NCBI GenBank assembly: GCA_034435055.1
Contig: DAOTXS010000039.1
Span: 62,001 to 126,000 of the forward strand
Reading direction: 5' to 3'
Origin: DAOTXS01 sp034435055
GTDB lineage: Bacteria; Chloroflexota; Anaerolineae; UBA4142
DNA: 64,000 bases
Positions 60,148 to 64,000 of the stretch are shown in pieces (positions within the stretch are counted from its first letter, which is position 1; each line of letters begins with the position of its first letter). The notes beneath the pieces are model-generated. The model had not been told where the DNA came from, did not search any database, and saw only the letters and a program-made list of their open reading frames with translations. The translations under genes were made by a program, and so were the position numbers.

Positions 60148-60332
60148 GAATTTGTAACGGGGAATCATTTTTAAGGTAAACTACTTGTCTTGCTCCGTGA
60201 GTTGTGTTAGACTACTGACACACGAGAGATTGTAGCCCCATTGGAGCGCGCCACAACATACGGGGTTTGGGAAAACGCATGGTTCGAACGCACAATCATC
60301 CCAAACCCTGTTTTGCGCCCCGTTACGAATTT
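60148..60332. other. 185-bp element with 15-bp inverted ends and an inner 12-bp hairpin upstream of nrdR
   Basis: The arms 60148-60162 (…TTGTAACGGGG) and 60318-60332 (CCCCGTTACGA…) pair over 15 bp with two G-T positions. Inside, CGGGGTTTGGGA (60261-60272) and TCCCAAACCCTG (60299-60310) pair over 12 bp, with TTTT after it. The right arm ends directly at the GGAGGAG of nrdR. It could be a structured RNA leader in transcripts that enter from ftsZ, or a MITE-like insertion. No transposase or target duplication is visible. Confidence 0.55.
60185..60213 (+). promoter_or_regulatory. Promoter of nrdR with overlapping inverted repeat
   Basis: TTGTCT (60185-60190) and TAGACT (60208-60213) are spaced by 17 nt. 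The -10 box lies inside TGTGT-N10-ACACA (60203-60222), a possible operator. The sequence is not a clear match to the NrdR box I remember (ACAC...GTGT polarity), so the bound factor is open. Confidence 0.55.
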
Positions 60333-60343
60333 GGAGGAGACCG

Positions 60344-60835
60344 ATGCAGTGTCCGTTTTGCGCTCACGAAGAAAACAAAGTAATCGACACCCGTGAATCC
60401 ACCGATTCGATTCGCCGCCGCCGCCAATGTCTCAATTGCAATAAACGTTACACGACGTACGAACGCATTGCGCAAACTGGGTTGATGGTGATCAAGCAAG
60501 ATGGTCGCCGCGAAGCGTTCGATCGTCAAAAGTTGATGGGTGGCATCATCAAAGCATGCGCGAAACGGCCGGTGTCGATGCAATCGATTGAAACGGTCGT
60601 CGATGAAATCGAAATGGAACTGCACGCGCTGGGCAAATCCGAAGTCGATTCGCAAAAGATCGGGCAGCTGTTGATGGAACGGCTCCGCAAACTCGACGAT
60701 GTTGCGTACGTCCGGTTCGCATCGGTGTATCGCCGCTTTGCGGATTTGGATTCGCTGTCCATCGAGATTCAACGATTGAAAGAACGCAAACAACGTGAAG
60801 CCGAAGAACGATTGCAAGTCAAGATGTCATTGTGA
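60344..60835 (+). CDS. nrdR: Transcriptional repressor NrdR
   Basis: A 163-residue protein. The zinc ribbon has C3, C6, C29 and C32 (MQCPFCAHEE, QCLNCNKRY), followed by the ATP-cone domain (LMVIKQDGRREAFDRQKLMGGIIKACAKRPV). It senses ATP/dATP and represses ribonucleotide reductase genes, which fits nrdJ directly downstream. GGAGGAG lies 4 nt before the ATG. The C-terminus is a charged helix. Confidence 0.95.
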   Translation: MQCPFCAHEENKVIDTRESTDSIRRRRQCLNCNKRYTTYERIAQTGLMVIKQDGRREAFDRQKLMGGIIKACAKRPVSMQSIETVVDEIEMELHALGKSEVDSQKIGQLLMERLRKLDDVAYVRFASVYRRFADLDSLSIEIQRLKERKQREAEERLQVKMSL

Positions 60836-60928
60836 ATAAAAACCACTCGCCAAGTTTTTCCAGTTACTTTTACGCCATCGTTATGATCGTACCAATCACA
60901 ATTGGGTGATTGGGCATACCTCTGAGGG

Positions 60929-60979
60929 CAGGCACACGCCGTACCCCCAGCGGCGTGTGCCTGTCTTTTGTTTTTCTTT
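60929..60979 (+). terminator. Strong terminator between nrdR and nrdJ
   Basis: CAGGCACACGCCG (60929-60941) and CGGCGTGTGCCTG (60951-60963) form a perfect 13-bp stem with a 9-nt loop, then a T-rich tract. Because it lies before nrdJ, either nrdJ has a promoter I could not find in the 40 nt after it, or this is a regulated attenuator. Confidence 0.85.
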
Positions 60980-61018
60980 GCACCCTGAACGGAACGTCCT
61001 TTGATGGAGGAAATAGGA

Positions 61019-63448
61019 ATGGATCAGCGCATCGATACCTCAGTGCGCGTCACGGATGCCGCGTCTCGAAATTTGCCCCGGCGTCCCATCCCCTTGACGC
61101 CGAACGCGCGCGTCGTTTTAGAAAAACGTTATCTGCGACGCGGTTTGGACGGCAAGCCGATAGAAACGCCGGAAGAAATGTTCGACCGCGTGGCGCGCAC
61201 GGTTGCCGAAGCTGAAGTGCGTTACGCAGACGGCGACCCGTCTGTCGCGCGCGAAAAATTTTACGACTTGCTGACCACGTTACGTTTCTTTCCCAACTCG
61301 CCTACCTTTACCGGCGCGGGCACGCCGCTGGGACAACTCGCCGCGTGTTTCGTTTTGCCGATTGCCGATGATATGGGACGCGATTCGCGCGGAATTTTTT
61401 CCACGTTGCGCGCGGCGGCATTGATCCAGCAAACCGGCGGCGGGAATGGTTTTTCGTTTTCCCGTTTACGTCCGCGCGGCGACCGGGTTCACACGAGTGC
61501 GGGCGTGGCGACCGGGCCCGTTGGATTTCTTCGCGTGTACGATACCGCGTTCGGCGAAGTGGCGCAAGGCGGAACGCGGCGCGGCGCAAATATGGCGGTC
61601 TTGCGCGTCGATCATCCGGACATTGAAGACTTTATCCGGTGCAAAGTCGTCGAGGGCGCGATTAGCAATTTCAATATCTCGGTGGGAGTAACCGATGCAT
61701 TTATGCGCGCCGTCGAGAATGACGAAGATTTCGAGTTGATGAATCCGCGCGACGGCAAAGTGTGGCGCATCGTTCGTGCGCGTGCGTTGTTCGACGAGAT
61801 TGTCAAACACGCCCATCACAACGGCGAGCCCGGCGTCTTGTTCCTCGACGCGGCGAATCGACAAAATCCGGTGCCGCATTTGTACGAACTCGAAGCAACC
61901 AATCCGTGCGGCGAGCAGTGGCTCGGTCCGTACGAAAATTGCTGTCTCGGTTCGATCAATCTGGCACAACACATCACACCCGACAACAAGATGGATTGGG
62001 CGAAACTACGCGACGCGGTCGAACTCTCAACCCGCTTTCTCGATGATGTGGTCGATGCAAACAAGTACGTGCCGGCAGTTGCCGAACTTGCGGATGCCGC
62101 GCACCGGGCGCGGCGCATCGGGCTGGGCATTATGGGCTTGGGTGATGCGATGTATCGTTTGGGGGTGCGGTACGGTTCGCGCGCCGGCGAAGATTTTGCC
62201 GGGCAGGTGATGGAGTTTGTGCGTTTTCACGCGATGAAGACGAGCATCGAATTGGCGAAAACACGCGGCGCATTTCCAGCTATCAAAGGATCGTTGTACG
62301 ATCCGGAAAATTTGAAATGGTCGCCGCCCAAACCCATCGAACCGTTCATGCACGATTGGGGGCGCCCCAAACTCGATTGGGGCGAAATTGTCGCGGGCAT
62401 CAAAAAGTACGGTATTCGTAACGCGGCGCAAACTACCGTCGCGCCTACCGGGACGATTGCCACCGTTGCCGGCGTTGAATCGTACGGCTGCGAACCGGTT
62501 TTTGCATTGGCGTACACGCGCCACGTCAACGATCACGGCAAAGATTTGCAACTGGAGTACGTGAGCCCGTTGTTCGAACGCGCGCTGATCGATGCCAAGA
62601 TCGATGAAGCGACCCGCAAGAAAATTTTCGAACGGGTGAGGGTGACCGGGACCTGCCAAGAAATCGATTGGGTGCCGGAGCATATCCGCGACACGTTTGT
62701 TGTGGCGAGCGATATTACGCCGGAAGAACACGTGCGAATGCAGGGGGCAATGCAAGCGTTCGTCGATAATTCGCTGTCCAAGACCATCAACTTTCCGGCG
62801 ACGGCAACAGTGGACGATGTTGCCAAGTCGTACTTCCTCGCGTGGAAACTGGGATGCAAAGGGATCACCGTGTACGTTGCCGGCACGCGCGAGAAGGTTG
62901 TCTTGGAAACCAAAGAGACCGCGCAAAAGAAATTGATTGCCGAATCGACTGAGCAGACCAAAAAGCCGCGCCCGCGCCAACTGCACGGTGCGACGTACGA
63001 AGTTGCGACGCCGTTGGGCAAGGCGTATGTTACTGTCAATCGCAATGGCGAGGAACAGCCCTTTGAGGTCTTTTGCAACGTGGGTAAAGCCGGGTCGGAT
63101 ACGGCGGCGGTCAGTGAAGCCATTGGTCGATTGATTTCGCTCGCGCTTCGTTTGCCTTCGCCGCTCTCGCCAACCGAGCGCTTGCAACAAGTCGTCGATC
63201 AGTTGAGCGGCATTGGCGGCGGAAGACCGATGGGATTTGGATTGCAACGGGTGCGTTCGTTGCCGGACGGCATCGCGCAAGCGTTGGCGGAAGATTTGGG
63301 TGCCTTGCGCGCGCAACCCGCGGAAGTGGATAGTAAGCAATTACAATTGTTCAAAGTGGGTGACTTGTGTCCCGAATGTGGACAAGCGTCGTTTGTGAAT
63401 GAGGAAGGATGCCGCAAGTGTTACAGTTGCGGGCATAGTGAATGCTAG
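61019..63448 (+). CDS. nrdJ: Adenosylcobalamin-dependent (class II) ribonucleoside-diphosphate reductase
   Basis: An 809-residue class II reductase. SPTFTGAGTPLGQLAACFVL holds the first redox cysteine, TGGGNGFSFSRLRPRGD is a B12/effector region, ATNPCGEQ carries the thiyl-radical Cys with Asn and Glu partners, and APTGTIATVAGVESYGCEP is a substrate loop. A TSCPD domain (about 650-745) and a C-terminal Cys-rich tail (CPECGQ, CRKCYSCGHSEC) follow. It reduces ribonucleotides with B12. I chose ATG 61019 because GGAGG is 8 nt upstream; ATG 61004 and TTG 61001 are in frame. It has no N-terminal ATP-cone. Confidence 0.95.
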   Translation: MDQRIDTSVRVTDAASRNLPRRPIPLTPNARVVLEKRYLRRGLDGKPIETPEEMFDRVARTVAEAEVRYADGDPSVAREKFYDLLTTLRFFPNSPTFTGAGTPLGQLAACFVLPIADDMGRDSRGIFSTLRAAALIQQTGGGNGFSFSRLRPRGDRVHTSAGVATGPVGFLRVYDTAFGEVAQGGTRRGANMAVLRVDHPDIEDFIRCKVVEGAISNFNISVGVTDAFMRAVENDEDFELMNPRDGKVWRIVRARALFDEIVKHAHHNGEPGVLFLDAANRQNPVPHLYELEATNPCGEQWLGPYENCCLGSINLAQHITPDNKMDWAKLRDAVELSTRFLDDVVDANKYVPAVAELADAAHRARRIGLGIMGLGDAMYRLGVRYGSRAGEDFAGQVMEFVRFHAMKTSIELAKTRGAFPAIKGSLYDPENLKWSPPKPIEPFMHDWGRPKLDWGEIVAGIKKYGIRNAAQTTVAPTGTIATVAGVESYGCEPVFALAYTRHVNDHGKDLQLEYVSPLFERALIDAKIDEATRKKIFERVRVTGTCQEIDWVPEHIRDTFVVASDITPEEHVRMQGAMQAFVDNSLSKTINFPATATVDDVAKSYFLAWKLGCKGITVYVAGTREKVVLETKETAQKKLIAESTEQTKKPRPRQLHGATYEVATPLGKAYVTVNRNGEEQPFEVFCNVGKAGSDTAAVSEAIGRLISLALRLPSPLSPTERLQQVVDQLSGIGGGRPMGFGLQRVRSLPDGIAQALAEDLGALRAQPAEVDSKQLQLFKVGDLCPECGQASFVNEEGCRKCYSCGHSEC

Positions 63449-63467
63449 GGCAGGAGTCAGAAAGCGT

Positions 63468-63506
63468 AAAGCCGTCGATTGCAAATTGCAATCGACGGCT
63501 TTTGAT
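63468..63506. terminator. Bidirectional terminator after nrdJ
   Basis: AAAGCCGTCGATTGC (63468-63482) and GCAATCGACGGCTTT (63488-63502) form a perfect 15-bp stem around AAATT, with T-rich sequence after it. It separates nrdJ from the converging ABC permease. Confidence 0.92.
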
Positions 63507-63563
63507 TTCGAGATAAATTCTTTGAGTGCGACTAACGAAATGACATCAATCGCGTAACATTAG

Positions 63564-64000
63564 TTAGTACTCTGAAAGACTGCCATCGATCCTAGCCCAG
63601 CGTAAGCCGAAAAAGAAAGAGCCGATCCCGATGGGTAGCAAAATGATTGTGAAAATAGCCAAAGCCACCAAGTCCGCACTGACATTGGCGAACGATTCAC
63701 CTTGCAACATGACGCGGCGCAAAGCATCGAAGGCAAAGGTTGCCGGGAGCAGATGGCTTGCTGTTTGGAGCCAGTTGGGTAGAACCTCGATAGGATAATA
63801 TACGCCAGCGAGCAAAGAAGTAACCAATGTCAACAATCGCGCGAGCGGGCTGGTACGCTTGGTTACCAAGACGAAAGCGGCGTTGATCAACGCCAAGCCA
63901 GTATTGGCGAAAATGGCAAACAGGATTATCACCAAAGCAAATAAAATGCTGTCCCAATTTAGCCGCGCTTGAAACAAGAGAGTCGCCGCAACCAAATAGA
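63564..64000 (-). CDS. ABC-2 type transporter permease, C-terminal part
   Basis: The 5' end lies beyond the window; at least 145 residues are visible with four hydrophobic segments. The blocks SPLARLLTLVTSLLAGVYYPIEVLPNWLQ and LLPATFAFDALRRVMLQG are the standard end of ABC-2 permeases of the drug/polysaccharide export type, where the Y-P-x-x-x-L-P-x-W-L motif marks the conserved external loop. The transported molecule is unknown. It is followed by the terminator shared with nrdJ. Confidence 0.88.
   Translation of the reverse strand, partial: YLVAATLLFQARLNWDSILFALVIILFAIFANTGLALINAAFVLVTKRTSPLARLLTLVTSLLAGVYYPIEVLPNWLQTASHLLPATFAFDALRRVMLQGESFANVSADLVALAIFTIILLPIGIGSFFFGLRWARIDGSLSEY

Noticed and set aside
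60273..60298. tRNA T-loop-like GGTTCGAAC in the nrdR leader
   Set aside because: No acceptor, D or anticodon arm surrounds it; it is the loop of the 12-bp hairpin.
60836..61018. Cobalamin riboswitch before nrdJ
   Set aside because: The B12-box pattern is not seen and the stretch is mostly a terminator.
62027..63340. Long open frame (437 codons) antisense to nrdJ
   Set aside because: Antisense shadow of a conserved enzyme; no ribosome-binding site or motif.

Overview
This 64 kb window looks like a chromosomal segment of a Chloroflexota bacterium, probably Anaerolineae-like. The reasons are a complete peptidoglycan and division (dcw) cluster that ends in ftsA-ftsZ and runs on into nrdR and a B12-dependent ribonucleotide reductase (nrdJ), a secreted protein ending in the YLPM-type tail I associate with this phylum, large sets of GT-C membrane glycosyltransferases, and many short tandem 7/8-nt repeats between genes. 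The lineage is inferred from gene content and sequence feel, not from a search. I saw no rRNA, tRNA, CRISPR array, phage or transposase gene.

Layout: (1) 1-6445, minus strand: an ArsR-regulated, tightly overlapping operon of two LpxL/PatA-like acyltransferases, a PHP hydrolase, a GNAT, a hotdog thioesterase, a PimA-like GT4 mannosyltransferase, a DAO-type flavoenzyme and a CDP-alcohol phosphatidyltransferase (cut by the window edge). It resembles the actinobacterial phosphatidylinositol-mannoside locus. (2) 6542-8001, plus: endonuclease V and a sirtuin, from a promoter that predicts a leaderless mRNA. (3) 8033-13764, minus: pyrB-F-E-D-K-C behind a strong promoter, a possible 26-codon leader peptide and a terminator hairpin, an arrangement like enteric pyrBI attenuation. 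(4) 13784-32869, plus: twelve consecutive multi-spanning GT-C type proteins (two PIG-V-like, several GT87/DUF2029-like, several GT39-like) and one orphan dCache sensor. With region 1 these could make a mannolipid or lipoglycan. (5) 32919-41128: fmt, a secreted CAP protein, recJ, Nudix, a small membrane protein, DUF167, LysM protein, secreted beta-helix protein, RNase HI and a zinc-ribbon coiled coil. (6) 41256-60132, plus: mraZ-rsmH-ftsL-ftsI-murF-mraY-[DMT]-murD-ftsW-murG-murC-[unknown membrane protein]-murB-ddl-ftsQ-ftsA-ftsZ-[secreted protein]. murE is missing from its usual place between ftsI and murF. An MraZ-type operator (three TGGNN boxes at exact 10-nt steps) lies behind the first promoter. 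(7) 60185-63448, plus: nrdR and nrdJ, each with structured flanks. (8) 63564-64000, minus: end of an ABC-2 permease.

No gene-free stretch exceeds 300 bases. The longest are 13538-13820 (divergent pyr/PIG-V control region), 41129-41376 (mraZ control region), 60133-60343 (nrdR control region with inverted repeats), 60836-61018 (nrdR terminator) and 35068-35249 (dispersed palindrome plus recJ promoter).

A recurring theme is degenerate 7- or 8-nt tandem repeats, often as inverted pairs, at gene junctions: five in the dcw cluster, one at pyrK/pyrC, one at recJ/Nudix, and three in frame inside GT-C genes. Several supply the stop codon of the upstream gene or the ribosome-binding site of the downstream gene.
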